Source: JAAYAY01 sp963674575
GTDB lineage: Bacteria > Planctomycetota > Planctomycetia > Pirellulales > Thermoguttaceae
Assembly (NCBI GenBank): GCA_963674575.2
Contig: CAXXQT010000009.1
Coordinates: 1,922,001 to 1,986,000, forward strand
Length of the DNA: 64,000 nucleotides
Direction of reading: 5' to 3'
Each line of letters starts with the position of its first letter. Positions within the stretch are counted from its first letter, which is position 1. This document shows positions 17,461-26,108 of the stretch, piece after piece. Below the pieces are notes generated by a model. That model ran no database searches. It was not told the origin of the DNA and saw only the letters and a program-made list of their open reading frames with translations. The translations under genes and the position numbers were made by a program.

Positions 17461-17531
17461 GTCGCTCTTCGTTCCGCGAAGAAACGCTTGTTCGCGGAGC
17501 GAACAACGACATTCGTTGTTGCACCGCCCCT
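17461..17531. repeat. Two-hairpin dispersed repeat, copy B
   Basis: Arms TTCGTTCCGCGAA and TTCGCGGAGCGAA pair over 13 bases with one wobble; the second hairpin is AACAACGA / TCGTTGTT. It lies in the 307-base gap between divergent lutA and the ABC importer. The rest of that gap shows no gene and no cobalamin riboswitch consensus. Confidence 0.85.
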
Positions 17532-17707
17532 TGGGTGTCAATCCCAATATCCCTTTATACCTCCGCAGGGCCCCTCGTGCCAGCAGCCTTTTGTTAGGAG
17601 CAAGAAAACGACGCATCCCGGCGACTGCCACCGGCGGGGGTGATGATTGCTGCCCCCCATGGTAAAATCGGGGTTTCCGCTTTTCCCCTTCCCGCAGAGC
17701 GCCCTCC

Positions 17708-18661
17708 ATGACTGAGCCCCGTAAATGGCAGGCCAAAGCCTGGACCCCTACGGCGCTCGTGGTCTCCATCGTGCTCGTCTTCGCCGTCTGTTTCTGGGCG
17801 CACGGGCGTTTGGCCGAGTCGGCGCCCTCGGGCGTTTTCGGCGGCGCAGGCCCCAAGCGAATCGTCACCATGGCGCCCAGCGTGACGGAAGTCGTCTTCG
17901 CCCTGGGGCTCGGCGATCGCGTCGTCGGGGTAGGCGACTATTGCCGCTTTCCGCCCGAAGTGCTCGACCTACCGAAGGTTGGGGGCGTGCTCAATCCCAA
18001 CTACGAACGGATCGTCAGCCTCCGCCCCGATGCCGTGGTGCTCCTTGAATCCGCCGGACGGGATCCGTCCGCCTTCCGAAAACTCCGCCTTCCCGTTCTC
18101 CAGGTCAACCACCTCAGCGTGGAGGGCATCCTCGCATCCTTCCAGCAAATCGGTGCCGCATGCGGCGCAGAGGCCAAGGCCGAAGCAATCGTAGCCGATC
18201 TCCAGCACCGACTCGAGCGCATCGCCGAGAAGACGGCAGGCAGGCCCCGCCCCCGCGTCCTCGTCGCCATCGATCGCACGCTGGGAACCGGTTCCCTCCA
18301 GGATGTCTACATCACCGGCCACGACGGCCACATCGACAGGATTGTCGAACTGGCCGGCGGACAAAACGCCTATACCGATCGGCAGGTCCGCTTTCCGGTC
18401 GTCTCCCAGGAAGGGATTCTGAAGATTAATCCCGAAATCATCGTCGACCTGGCCTACGGCCTGGCAGGAGAAGATGCCGATCCGGCGGTCCTCCGATCCG
18501 ACTGGCAATGCCTGGAAGAGGTCGACGCCGTCCGCAACGGTCGCGTCTATCTCATCGGCGACAACTACGCGACCATTCCCGGCCCACGGTTCATTCTGTT
18601 TGTCGAGCAGCTCGCGCGTCTGTTCCATCCGGAAGTGGATTGGGTGGATTGGAGCGAATGA
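17708..18661 (+). CDS. ABC transporter substrate-binding protein, BtuF/FecB-like
   Basis: 317 residues. The N-terminus has a membrane anchor (ALVVSIVLVFAVCFWAHG), then the two-lobed type III binding fold: RIVTMAPSVTEVVFALGLGDRVVGV, ERIVSLRPDAVVLL, ARLFHPE. It binds cobalamin or an iron chelate in the periplasm and hands it to the permease. Residues 8-15 (QAKAWTPT) are encoded by a copy of the 24-bp repeat at 955-1061, so either the repeat was captured into the gene or the true start is later. It is 15 bases from the ATPase gene and in the same operon. Confidence 0.88.
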   Translation: MTEPRKWQAKAWTPTALVVSIVLVFAVCFWAHGRLAESAPSGVFGGAGPKRIVTMAPSVTEVVFALGLGDRVVGVGDYCRFPPEVLDLPKVGGVLNPNYERIVSLRPDAVVLLESAGRDPSAFRKLRLPVLQVNHLSVEGILASFQQIGAACGAEAKAEAIVADLQHRLERIAEKTAGRPRPRVLVAIDRTLGTGSLQDVYITGHDGHIDRIVELAGGQNAYTDRQVRFPVVSQEGILKINPEIIVDLAYGLAGEDADPAVLRSDWQCLEEVDAVRNGRVYLIGDNYATIPGPRFILFVEQLARLFHPEVDWVDWSE

Positions 18662-18676
18662 CCCTTGCCAAGCACG

Positions 18677-19486
18677 ATGCCTGACCCTCAAAGCCCTGTC
18701 CTCGAAATCGCCAACTTCTCGTTCCGGATCGGAACCAAGGAGATTCTGCGCGACGTGACCTTCTCCGTTGCCAAGGGGGAATACCTTTCCATCGTCGGAC
18801 CCAACGGAGCAGGCAAGACAACGCTCCTGAAGTGCATCGACCGAATCCATCGTGGCGGCAGCGGACGGATCGCCGTGTACGGCCGCCCCCTGGAATCCTA
18901 CCGCCAACGCGAGCTTGCCCGGCATCTCAGCTATGTGCCCCAGGCCGATGGCCGCGTCTTCCCGTTCACCGTCGAACAATTCGTGCTCATGGGGCGCTAT
19001 CCCCACCTCAACGCCTTTTCGTCCATCGGCCACGAGGACCGCAAAACAGTCCTGGAAGTCATGGAGCGGGCAGCGATCACCCCCTTTGCCCACCGACGCC
19101 TCGATACGCTCAGCGGCGGCGAACGGCAGAAGATCTACATCGCCGCCGCCCTGGCCCAGGGCGCCGAGGTGCTCCTCCTCGACGAACCCACCACCTTCCT
19201 CGACTATCGTCACCAGGCTGAGATTCGCGATCTCCTGGCCGAGGTCAATCGAAACTCCGGTGTGACGATCGTGGCCGTCACCCACGATGTCAACCGGGCC
19301 GCGATGGACAGCCACCGCATTGTCGCCCTCAGTGCCGGTCGGGTCGTTTTCGACGGCGCCCCGGCTGATATCATGCAGGCCGACACCCTTGAGCAAATCT
19401 ACGAAACCTCGTTTCTTCTCGTCGGACATCCCCAGGGCGACGTGCCCATCATCGCGCCCCAATTGCCAGGGGAGGCCGGGCCATGA
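18677..19486 (+). CDS. ABC transporter ATP-binding protein, BtuD/FepC-like
   Basis: 269 residues from MPDPQSPVLE; a TTG at 18665 is an alternative start. Walker A GPNGAGKTT, Q-loop YVPQADGR, signature LSGGERQK, Walker B VLLLDEPTTFLD and H-loop THD are all present. It powers the BtuCD/FecCD-type importer. The 3' end overlaps the permease start by four bases (ATGA), so the two subunits are translationally coupled. Confidence 0.94.
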   Translation: MPDPQSPVLEIANFSFRIGTKEILRDVTFSVAKGEYLSIVGPNGAGKTTLLKCIDRIHRGGSGRIAVYGRPLESYRQRELARHLSYVPQADGRVFPFTVEQFVLMGRYPHLNAFSSIGHEDRKTVLEVMERAAITPFAHRRLDTLSGGERQKIYIAAALAQGAEVLLLDEPTTFLDYRHQAEIRDLLAEVNRNSGVTIVAVTHDVNRAAMDSHRIVALSAGRVVFDGAPADIMQADTLEQIYETSFLLVGHPQGDVPIIAPQLPGEAGP

Positions 19487-20469
19487 GATCCGCCACCCTG
19501 CTCCTCGCCCTGGCCCTCCTGGCACTGGTCGTCGTGTGCGGCGCACCGCTCGTCGGCAGCGAGTCGATCCCGCTGGGCGCCCTGTGGGGTGACGCTGAAC
19601 CGGGCCAGATCAAGATCCTCTGGACCCTCCGCATGCCTCGCGTGGCCGTCGGGTTCCTCGCCGGCGCCGGCCTGGCCCTGGCGGGAATGGCCTTTCAGGC
19701 CCTGTTCCGCAACGCCCTGGCCACACCGTTCACCCTTGGCGTTTCCAGCGGGGCGTCCCTCGGCGCTGCCATCTACATTCACCTCGGACTGGCCTTCTCC
19801 TTTCTGCGAATCCCCGGCGAATCGTGGTTCGCCTTCACCGGGGCCCTGCTCACGATCGCCGTGGTCTACGGCCTCGCCCGGGCCGCCGCGGGTGCTTCCA
19901 ACGTGACCATGCTCCTGGCCGGTGTGGCCGTCAGCTTCTTCTTCTCCAGTATGATTCTCTTTCTCCAGTACCTCAGCGATCTGACGCGCACCTTTCGCAT
20001 GGTTCGCTGGGTCATGGGCGGCCTGGAGAGCATCGTCGGCGTCGACACGATCCTCACGCTTTTCCCGTTCGTCTTCGCGGGCTGCGCCGTCGTCCTCTAC
20101 TTCCGCCACGAACTGAACCTGATCACCACCGGCGAAGAACTCGCCGTAGCACGTGGGGTGGAAGTCGATCGCGTCAAGCTCGTGGTCTTCGTAGTCGCCT
20201 CGATCATGGTGGGGGCAATCGTGTCGGTGTGCGGCCCGATCGGGTTCGTCGGGCTCATGGCGCCCCACATCTGCCGCCTGCTGATCGGACCCGACCACCG
20301 CAAACTCGCCCCGGCGACCCTCCTCTTCGGCGGCGCCTTCCTCGTCGCCTGCGACACCCTTGCCCGAACCGTGATCGCCCCCACGGAACTGCCCGTGGGA
20401 ATTCTGACGGCGCTGCTCGGCGGACCGTTCTTCGTGTGGCTGCTGTTGACGCGCGGCGGCGAAGAATAA
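19483..20469 (+). CDS. ABC transporter permease, FecCD/BtuC family
   Basis: 328 residues, about ten membrane helices. Family blocks: LRMPRVAVGFLAGAGLALAGMAFQALFRNALA near the N-terminus, LGVSSGASLGAA, and the coupling region GPIGFVGLMAPHICRLLIGPDHR. It forms the membrane channel for cobalamin or an iron chelate with the preceding ATPase and binding protein. No TonB-dependent receptor is in the window. Ligand choice between B12 and siderophore is open; with the gene order here I lean to cobalamin. Confidence 0.93.
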   Translation: MRSATLLLALALLALVVVCGAPLVGSESIPLGALWGDAEPGQIKILWTLRMPRVAVGFLAGAGLALAGMAFQALFRNALATPFTLGVSSGASLGAAIYIHLGLAFSFLRIPGESWFAFTGALLTIAVVYGLARAAAGASNVTMLLAGVAVSFFFSSMILFLQYLSDLTRTFRMVRWVMGGLESIVGVDTILTLFPFVFAGCAVVLYFRHELNLITTGEELAVARGVEVDRVKLVVFVVASIMVGAIVSVCGPIGFVGLMAPHICRLLIGPDHRKLAPATLLFGGAFLVACDTLARTVIAPTELPVGILTALLGGPFFVWLLLTRGGEE

Positions 20470-20487
20470 TGCGAAAGCGGACACCCC

Positions 20488-20655
20488 GTAGGTTGACTCT
20501 CCCGAGTCGACCCGGACACACACAAAGCGACCCACCCTTCACACCCCTTGCTGTACACGGAATCGTGCGTTTGTGGCAGGCAGTAGCAAGCCAGCGATAA
20601 CTCCCTGGTCGGCTCTGGAGAGCCAACCTACAGGTCGGCTCAGGAGAGCCGATCG
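20488..20655. repeat. Cluster of GTAGGTTGGCTCTCC stem repeats
   Basis: 20488-20512 and 20607-20631 are reverse-complement copies of a 25-base unit; differences keep the stem paired (GGTTGACTC/GAGTCGACC against GGTCGGCTC/GAGCCAACC). A third partial copy begins at 20633 and includes the coaX stop codon. They sit between the convergent permease and coaX genes and may act as terminators. Confidence 0.8.
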
Positions 20656-21431
20656 ACGGTGATTGCAATCCCCGCCAAGGTGAGATGGGGCACGTGGTGA
20701 GCGTCGTCGTGAAGGAGTTTCGCCACTACGGGACCGGCGCCGCCGGTGACAAACAAGTCGGGTTCGCTCTGCTCACCGCCAACCATTCGCGAGATCAGTT
20801 CCCGCACCGATCCAACGGCGCCCCAGTAGAGTCCCGAGCGCATCGCTGGCTCTGTGGCCTTGCCCAGCGCATCCGGCGGTTCGGCGAGTTCCGACATCTC
20901 GATCCTCGGCAACAGGTCCGTGTAGTCGTGGAGCGCCCGCGCTGCCATCTCGATCCCCGGCAGGATGGCGCCCCCTTCGAACTCGCCGGCAGCGGAAATC
21001 AGGTCGACCGTGATCGCCGTTCCCAGGTCCGCCACGACAGCGGGCCGGTCGGGCCGACGAATCCGGTTGGCCGCCACAGCCGCCAGTAAACGGTCAATGC
21101 CCACCATGTCCGGACGCGGTAGATTCACCTTGAGGGGAAGATCACCCGAAGCCAGCAGCGTGACGGCATCACCGGGCCGATGCTCACCCAGCCATGCCAG
21201 CAGTCGCGATGTGGTCGGCCGATTCACGCTGCCAACCCACCAGTGCAGCGTTTCCTCGGAACCGCCGCAATCGGAAACAACCCGGTCCAGCCCCGCACAG
21301 TCTCCCGGGAAGCTCCACGCCGCGTCCGGCTCAGCAGTGGCATCGTTTGCCACCGACGAATAGGCCGCAACCTTCACACGGTTGTTCCCCACGTCGACGG
21401 CAAGCAATGGTTTGGCAGCAGTTTCGTGCAC
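20640..21431 (-). CDS. coaX: Type III pantothenate kinase
   Basis: 263 residues. Catalyses ATP-dependent phosphorylation of pantothenate, first step of coenzyme A synthesis. Motifs: LAVDVGNNRVKVAAY (phosphate 1; most members read DIGNT, so Asn-Asn-Arg is a variant), PDMVGIDRL, VVADLGTAITVDLI, and GGAILPGIEMAARALHDYTDLLP. It needs a monovalent cation in known members. Divergent from the MnmE-like gene across a large cruciform. The stop codon is part of a repeat unit. Confidence 0.94.
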   Translation of the reverse strand: MHETAAKPLLAVDVGNNRVKVAAYSSVANDATAEPDAAWSFPGDCAGLDRVVSDCGGSEETLHWWVGSVNRPTTSRLLAWLGEHRPGDAVTLLASGDLPLKVNLPRPDMVGIDRLLAAVAANRIRRPDRPAVVADLGTAITVDLISAAGEFEGGAILPGIEMAARALHDYTDLLPRIEMSELAEPPDALGKATEPAMRSGLYWGAVGSVRELISRMVGGEQSEPDLFVTGGAGPVVAKLLHDDAHHVPHLTLAGIAITVDRLS

Positions 21432-21532
21432 GGCGCAGTCCGCTCAAGGAGCGTTCGTTTAACCCGCTGCCGCAGGCCATAGTGTGTTGCAGGCCAACAA
21501 GTTGTGGGCAGCTTGCTCAAAGGTACTGTGTG

Positions 21533-21618
21533 ATGGGTGGCACGCTCAAAGCGCGAGCGATGGGCGTGATGATTTGGGCTTCCACGCCCATTGCTCGCAC
21601 TCTGAGCGTGCCACCCAT
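21533..21618. repeat. Large cruciform, 36-bp arms
   Basis: Left arm 21533-21568 and right arm 21583-21618 match at 33 of 36 positions around a 14-base loop. Arm ends read ATGGGTGGCACGCTCA. It lies in the divergent gap between coaX and the MnmE-like gene. A degenerate relative is at 48073-48145. Confidence 0.9.
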
Positions 21619-21728
21619 GAATAATCCGAGTTAAGCAGGTCCCTGGATCAGCCGGACCCCCTATGCCAGAATCATACTTGATTCGCTGCTTGACTGCCTA
21701 CCGGTCCACTGCCCGGCTTCCCTTCGTT

Positions 21729-22871
21729 ATGCCCCCAACAGCCCCGCTTCGCGTCGTTCTTCTCACGCCTCCCGGTCGCGGGGCTGTGGCCACCGTGCGC
21801 GTCCAAGGGCCCGGCGCCGCCGAGCGGGTCGATTCGCTGTTTCGCGCCGCTTCCGGACACCCCATCGCCAAATTGTCACCGGATCGGGTGGCTTTCGGCC
21901 GCTTCCAACTCGGGGAAGACATCTGCGACGAAGTACTCGTTCACCGCCCTCAGGACAACGTCGTCGAAATTCATTGCCATGGCGGACCTGGCGTGGTCAA
22001 TCGACTTGTGGAGGCCTTGACCGCCAATGGGGGAGCACAAATCTCTCCGGAAGAATGGCTTCGGTCGAACCACACAAGCCCCATTTCCGCTGCCGCTCAG
22101 GGTGCACTCGCCAAGGCAACCACCCTCCGAACTGCCGCAATCCTCCTCGACCAATACCACGGCGCCCTCGATCGAGCCCTGGAGAAAATCCTCGACCAAC
22201 TCCATCGTGGGAAGGTTTTCCCCGCCACCGAATCCCTCGAGCGCCTCTTGACTGTGGCTCCCTGCGGCTGCCATCTGGTCGAGCCCTGGCGCGTGGTCGT
22301 GGCAGGTCGCCCCAACGTGGGCAAGAGCAGCCTCATCAACGCCTTGCTCGGATTCCGGCGAGCAATTGTTCACGACACCCCGGGCACCACCCGCGACCTC
22401 CTGACTGCCAGAACTGCCATTGACGGTTGGCCCATTGAATTTTGCGATACGGCCGGCCTTCGTGATGCTGAACACATTCTCGAACAGAAGGGAATTGCCT
22501 TGGCCCGGCAGCGAGCGGAATCGGCCTCCCTCGTCCTCCTCGTCTTCGACGCAACCCGCCGGTGGTCCGACGAAGACTCCGACGCCTGTCGGCACTTTCC
22601 CGGCGCGATCCCCGTGTTCAACAAGATCGACCTGGTTGAACCGTTCCAGAGCCCCCACCCGCAAGGACACGCGGTCAGTGCCTTGAACGGTCGTGGAGTC
22701 GACGAGTTATCGGGCGTCATCACAAGAAGTCTCGTCCCAACCCCTCCTAGAAAAGGGGAGCCCGTTCCTTTCCTTCCGCAGCAACAATCAGTCCTGGAGG
22801 AGGGCTTGAGCATAACCCGAAGAGGCGACCTGCCAGAGGCTTGTCGCCGTATCGCGAATCTGATCCGTTGA
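21729..22871 (+). CDS. MnmE-like GTPase lacking the C-terminal Cys motif
   Basis: About 380 residues from MPPTAPLRVVLLTPPG. The N-terminal folate-binding-like domain reads GRGAVATVRVQGPGA and VEIHCHGGPGVVNRLVEAL. The G domain has GRPNVGKSS, DTPGTTRDLL, DTAGLRD, NKID and SALNGRG. True MnmE is about 450 residues and ends in a CxGK motif needed for U34 tRNA modification. Here the helical domain is short and the protein ends RRIANLIR with no Cys motif. So it may be a paralogue with another role rather than the tRNA enzyme itself. An upstream in-frame ATG at 21663 is possible. Confidence 0.85.
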   Translation: MPPTAPLRVVLLTPPGRGAVATVRVQGPGAAERVDSLFRAASGHPIAKLSPDRVAFGRFQLGEDICDEVLVHRPQDNVVEIHCHGGPGVVNRLVEALTANGGAQISPEEWLRSNHTSPISAAAQGALAKATTLRTAAILLDQYHGALDRALEKILDQLHRGKVFPATESLERLLTVAPCGCHLVEPWRVVVAGRPNVGKSSLINALLGFRRAIVHDTPGTTRDLLTARTAIDGWPIEFCDTAGLRDAEHILEQKGIALARQRAESASLVLLVFDATRRWSDEDSDACRHFPGAIPVFNKIDLVEPFQSPHPQGHAVSALNGRGVDELSGVITRSLVPTPPRKGEPVPFLPQQQSVLEEGLSITRRGDLPEACRRIANLIR

Positions 22872-23178
22872 TTCGGGGGGACAGGGTCACGTGGTCCCTG
22901 CGTGGCGGAGCGTTCCTGGCGAAAAAAACTCTCCAAACTGTCGAAAATCGTCTGGACTTGCTCAACCGTATCTCGCTAAACTACGCCGCCCAAGGATGGG
23001 TGGAGCGCGTGATTTGGACAGGGTCTTTTCTTGGCAGTTGCTCGTTCAAAGCCGCGCCATTTTTAACGCCGCTAACAAAACCTATGGCCGGGGCCCCTCC
23101 ACACCCGTGAGAGACTCCCCCCCAGTTCTGTTAGGGCCGCTTAGAAGATATCAGCGTCGTTTCAGGAGGGAACACGCA
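22872..23178. other. Gene-free region before the TPR protein
   Basis: About 300 bases with no gene I can support. It ends in a strong ribosome binding site, CAGGAGGG, seven bases before the next ATG. No hairpin of note. Confidence 0.5.
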
Positions 23179-25311
23179 ATGTTTACCCGGTCGGTTTCTT
23201 CTCGGTTGGCCGCTTTCGTCGCCGCCATCCTGGTTATCCTGCCGCAGGTTGCGGGTGCCGAAGACGAAAGTCCCGTAGCCGAAGGCACTTCGGCCATCAT
23301 GTCGATCCGCACCATTGAGGACGACGCCCCGGCGAACGAAGCATCTTCGGAAACGCCTCAACCAACGGTTACGCAACCCCAGACGCCCACGTTGGCGGAA
23401 ACGCCCGCTCAACTCACGCCGGCCCCGGAGACTCCAATCCCGGCGGCCTTGCAGGCAAAAGCCGCCAAGCCAGCCTCCCCAACGCCGGCAAATTCCCCTC
23501 TGGCCGAGCCCAACCCAACGCTCCAGATCGTCCAAGAGGAAAAGGAAGCGCCAGCCGAGCCAGCGAAGCCAACCGAGTCCAAGAAGTTGCAGGCAATCCC
23601 CGACACGGTCGCCGACGGCAAGGTCGAAATTCAGACGGCCAGTTTCAAGGGAATCACTCCCGGTGAGAGCAAGCTGGCCGCCTTGCAGCAAGCCTGGGGC
23701 AGCCCGAAGCAAATGGCCTCCCAGAACGGACAGCCTGTCTACCTCTTCTCCATCGACCCCTTCGACAGCATCGAAGTCACGGTCCAGGACGATGTCGTCG
23801 CTTCCATTATCATTCGTCTCCAGCAACCCGTTCCGGCTAATCCCCTCGCCGAGCAATTGAAGCTTTCCGAAATCCGCCCCGTTCTCGTCTCCAATGAGAT
23901 GGGAGAAATCCTTGGACAGTCCTACCCGGAACGGGGCGTTCTCTTCGCCTTCGAAGCCGCCGGTGAACCAGGCAAGGCAACCATGCGCGTCGTGGACGTG
24001 ATCCTCGAACCCGTCGGTGCGGAGCCCTTCGTCCTCCGAGCGGAAACCTATCTCGACACCCACCTGGCCGAAAGCGCCAAAGACCTGAAGACTGCGATCC
24101 GAATCCAACCGGATCTTGCTCGCGCCCACTGGCTTCAAGCCCGCGTGGCTGCCACGCTTGGCGACACGAAAACGGCACTGGCAAGCAGCGCCCAGGCCAT
24201 CCGCCTGGAACCGGCGAACCCCCAGTTCCTCGTCACGCGGGCTCAAATCCTCGGACAGGCCGGCAAATTCACCGAGGCCATCCGTGAGGTGGAAGCAGCC
24301 GTTGCCAACGCGGAAAAACGCCCCCACATCAAGGCCCGCGCCTTGTGCCTCCTCGGTGATCTGATCAGTTCGGAACCCGAACCCGATCTCGCCAAAGCCC
24401 TGGCAGGCCACCAGGCTGCCATTTCCGAAGCGGATCCTCTCGTGGCCAGCCCCCATCCGGCCATTCGCCTGGCTGCCATGGAGGTCATTGTCGACGCCCA
24501 CCTCGGAGCCGCCCACGACATCGCCTGGGGCGATTGGCCAAACAAGAAAGTGGCCGTCGAAACCTGGCTCGGTCGCGCCTCCGCTTTCGCCGAGGGGATG
24601 ATCGAAGCTGAAAGTGCAGGACCGGCCCTCCAATTCCGCGTCGCCACACGCGCCCTCGCATCCTGCGTTGGCGCTCGCGGAAAGATCGATCCAACGACCT
24701 GGGCCGAACAGGCCGTTGCATCCGGGCAGAAGATGATGGACTCCGCCGACGATCCGCTCCAAAAGAACGGAATCGCCTGGGACCTCGGCCTCGCACTCTA
24801 CGACGCCGTCCAAATCTACCAAATGCGCAACGAACAGGAACTCGCCCTCCAAAGCGGCCAGACAGCCATCGGGCTCCTCGAACAAGGAAAAAGCGAACGC
24901 TCGGCGCCTTCCGACCTGCACTTGCTCGCCCGACTCTATTTCCGGCTCGGAACCATCTATGCCGTCAGCAAGTCCAACCACAAGGAGGCTGTCGTCTGGT
25001 TTGACAAAGCCTTGCCGCTCTTCCAACAAGTGGCCAATGACGTGCCCCTCCACGAAGTCGCTCGCCTTGGGGAAACCCTCGTCAGCATGGGCGTCTCCTA
25101 CTGGGAAATCGACAATCGCGACCGCGGCCTCGAACTCACCGAGACTGGCGTCAAACTGATCGAAGCCGCCGTTGAGGGAGGATTCGTCAATAGATCCGTC
25201 CTTGAAGTCCCCTACAACAACCTGGCCACGATCCACCGACAACTCGGCCAGACCGAAAAGGCCGAAAAGTACCTCCGCTTGGCCTCCGAACGCCAGGCTC
25301 CCGTCCGCTGA
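23179..25311 (+). CDS. Secreted TPR-repeat protein
   Basis: 710 residues from an ATG with CAGGAGGG upstream. Signal peptide SSRLAAFVAAILVILPQVAGAED, then a Pro/Ala/Glu-rich linker (residues about 45-140), then a beta-rich module (KGITPGESKLAALQQAWGSP onward to about 280) that resembles a small lipoprotein-assembly-like fold. From about 290 there are tetratricopeptide repeats, for example RAHWLQARVAATLGDTKTAL, KFTEAIREVEAAVANAEKR and LYFRLGTIYAVSKSNHKEAV. TPRs mediate protein-protein contacts; a scaffold in the periplasm is likely. Exact role unknown. Confidence 0.82.
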   Translation: MFTRSVSSRLAAFVAAILVILPQVAGAEDESPVAEGTSAIMSIRTIEDDAPANEASSETPQPTVTQPQTPTLAETPAQLTPAPETPIPAALQAKAAKPASPTPANSPLAEPNPTLQIVQEEKEAPAEPAKPTESKKLQAIPDTVADGKVEIQTASFKGITPGESKLAALQQAWGSPKQMASQNGQPVYLFSIDPFDSIEVTVQDDVVASIIIRLQQPVPANPLAEQLKLSEIRPVLVSNEMGEILGQSYPERGVLFAFEAAGEPGKATMRVVDVILEPVGAEPFVLRAETYLDTHLAESAKDLKTAIRIQPDLARAHWLQARVAATLGDTKTALASSAQAIRLEPANPQFLVTRAQILGQAGKFTEAIREVEAAVANAEKRPHIKARALCLLGDLISSEPEPDLAKALAGHQAAISEADPLVASPHPAIRLAAMEVIVDAHLGAAHDIAWGDWPNKKVAVETWLGRASAFAEGMIEAESAGPALQFRVATRALASCVGARGKIDPTTWAEQAVASGQKMMDSADDPLQKNGIAWDLGLALYDAVQIYQMRNEQELALQSGQTAIGLLEQGKSERSAPSDLHLLARLYFRLGTIYAVSKSNHKEAVVWFDKALPLFQQVANDVPLHEVARLGETLVSMGVSYWEIDNRDRGLELTETGVKLIEAAVEGGFVNRSVLEVPYNNLATIHRQLGQTEKAEKYLRLASERQAPVR

Positions 25312-25349
25312 CCGTCCACATCCCAGCGAATTCCTAATCGAAACCACTC

Positions 25350-25389
25350 GCAAGAGCACCGCCCCCTACGGGGGATGCGGTGCTCTTGC
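25350..25389. terminator. Strong hairpin after the TPR gene
   Basis: Perfect 13-bp stem GCAAGAGCACCGC / GCGGTGCTCTTGC with an inner CCCC-TAC-GGGG stem in the loop. It lies 39 bases after the TPR stop and before fxsA. No U-tract follows, so it may be a terminator or a processing structure. Confidence 0.7.
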
Positions 25390-25506
25390 CATAAATGGGC
25401 GGGTAAGATGTCAAGAGAAAACCGTCTTCGACGAAGAAGACTAAGCCGGATGATTCATGGGTGGCCTGAATCTCGATATTCAACTTCGCAATATTCGGAG
25501 ATCGTG

Positions 25507-25965
25507 GTGCTCGCTCGCTTGATTCTCTTGTTTGTGCTCATGCCGATGATCGAGTTCGGCCTGCTTTGGATCATCGCCCAGCACACAAGTTTCCTCTTCA
25601 CCCTCGCCTTGGTTATCACCACCGGGGTGATCGGCGCCTCGCTCGCCCACCGGCAGGGGATCCAGTGCCTCAGCCGAATCCAACACGAACTGTCCCAAGG
25701 TCATTTGCCGGGCGACAGCCTGGTCGACGGGTTAATGATTCTCATTGCCGCCGCCGTACTCATCACACCGGGTGTCCTCACTGATTTCATGGGATTCTGT
25801 CTACTAATCCCCCCAATTCGAGTTATACTAAAACGCCTTGTCGTCGCTCGATTCAAGCATCGAATTGTCGTTTCCGGCTTTTCCCCTTCGCCCCAACAAA
25901 ACACGGAATTCGACGACGTGATCGATGTGGAACACCGCCCCGCCGACTCGTCCGAAACCGAGTGA
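25507..25965 (+). CDS. fxsA: FxsA-family membrane protein
   Basis: 152 residues from a GTG at 25507, chosen because GGAG lies six bases upstream and the protein then starts at the first helix (LARLILLFVLMPMIEFGLLW). FxsA pattern: PMIEFGLLWIIA, then TGVIGASLAHRQGIQCLSRI, then DGLMILIAAAVLITPGVLTDFMGF. Three to four helices with a short charged tail. In E. coli FxsA over-expression relieves phage T7 F exclusion; its normal role is unclear. It lies just upstream of dnaA, separated by an AT-rich stretch (26010-26035). Confidence 0.85.
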   Translation: MLARLILLFVLMPMIEFGLLWIIAQHTSFLFTLALVITTGVIGASLAHRQGIQCLSRIQHELSQGHLPGDSLVDGLMILIAAAVLITPGVLTDFMGFCLLIPPIRVILKRLVVARFKHRIVVSGFSPSPQQNTEFDDVIDVEHRPADSSETE

Positions 25966-26088
25966 AGGGCACCGTTCCAGACGGCTTTCTCTCCAACACC
26001 CTAAGTATTTTTTAAAAAACGACTTACATCACCGAAAATGTCGCCGAAAAAGCGTCATTCTTGACTCGTCGCCGAACCCACAATCCGG

Positions 26089-26094
26089 TAGAAT
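26089..26094 (+). promoter_or_regulatory. Possible -10 box for dnaA
   Basis: TAGAAT, 15 bases before the GTG at 26109. A TTGACT lies 22 bases upstream, too far for a standard -35, so the call is weak. It favours a start codon downstream of 26094. Confidence 0.3.
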
Positions 26095-26108
26095 ACGGAC
26101 TTGGATTT

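Noticed and set aside
17401..17707. Cobalamin riboswitch upstream of the BtuF/BtuD/BtuC-type genes
   Set aside because: I looked for the B12-box GCCACTG context and the conserved flanking helices and did not find them; only a dispersed hairpin repeat is present.
23131..25359. A 742-codon minus-strand open frame
   Set aside because: Antisense to the TPR protein, which has a signal peptide and strong ribosome binding site.
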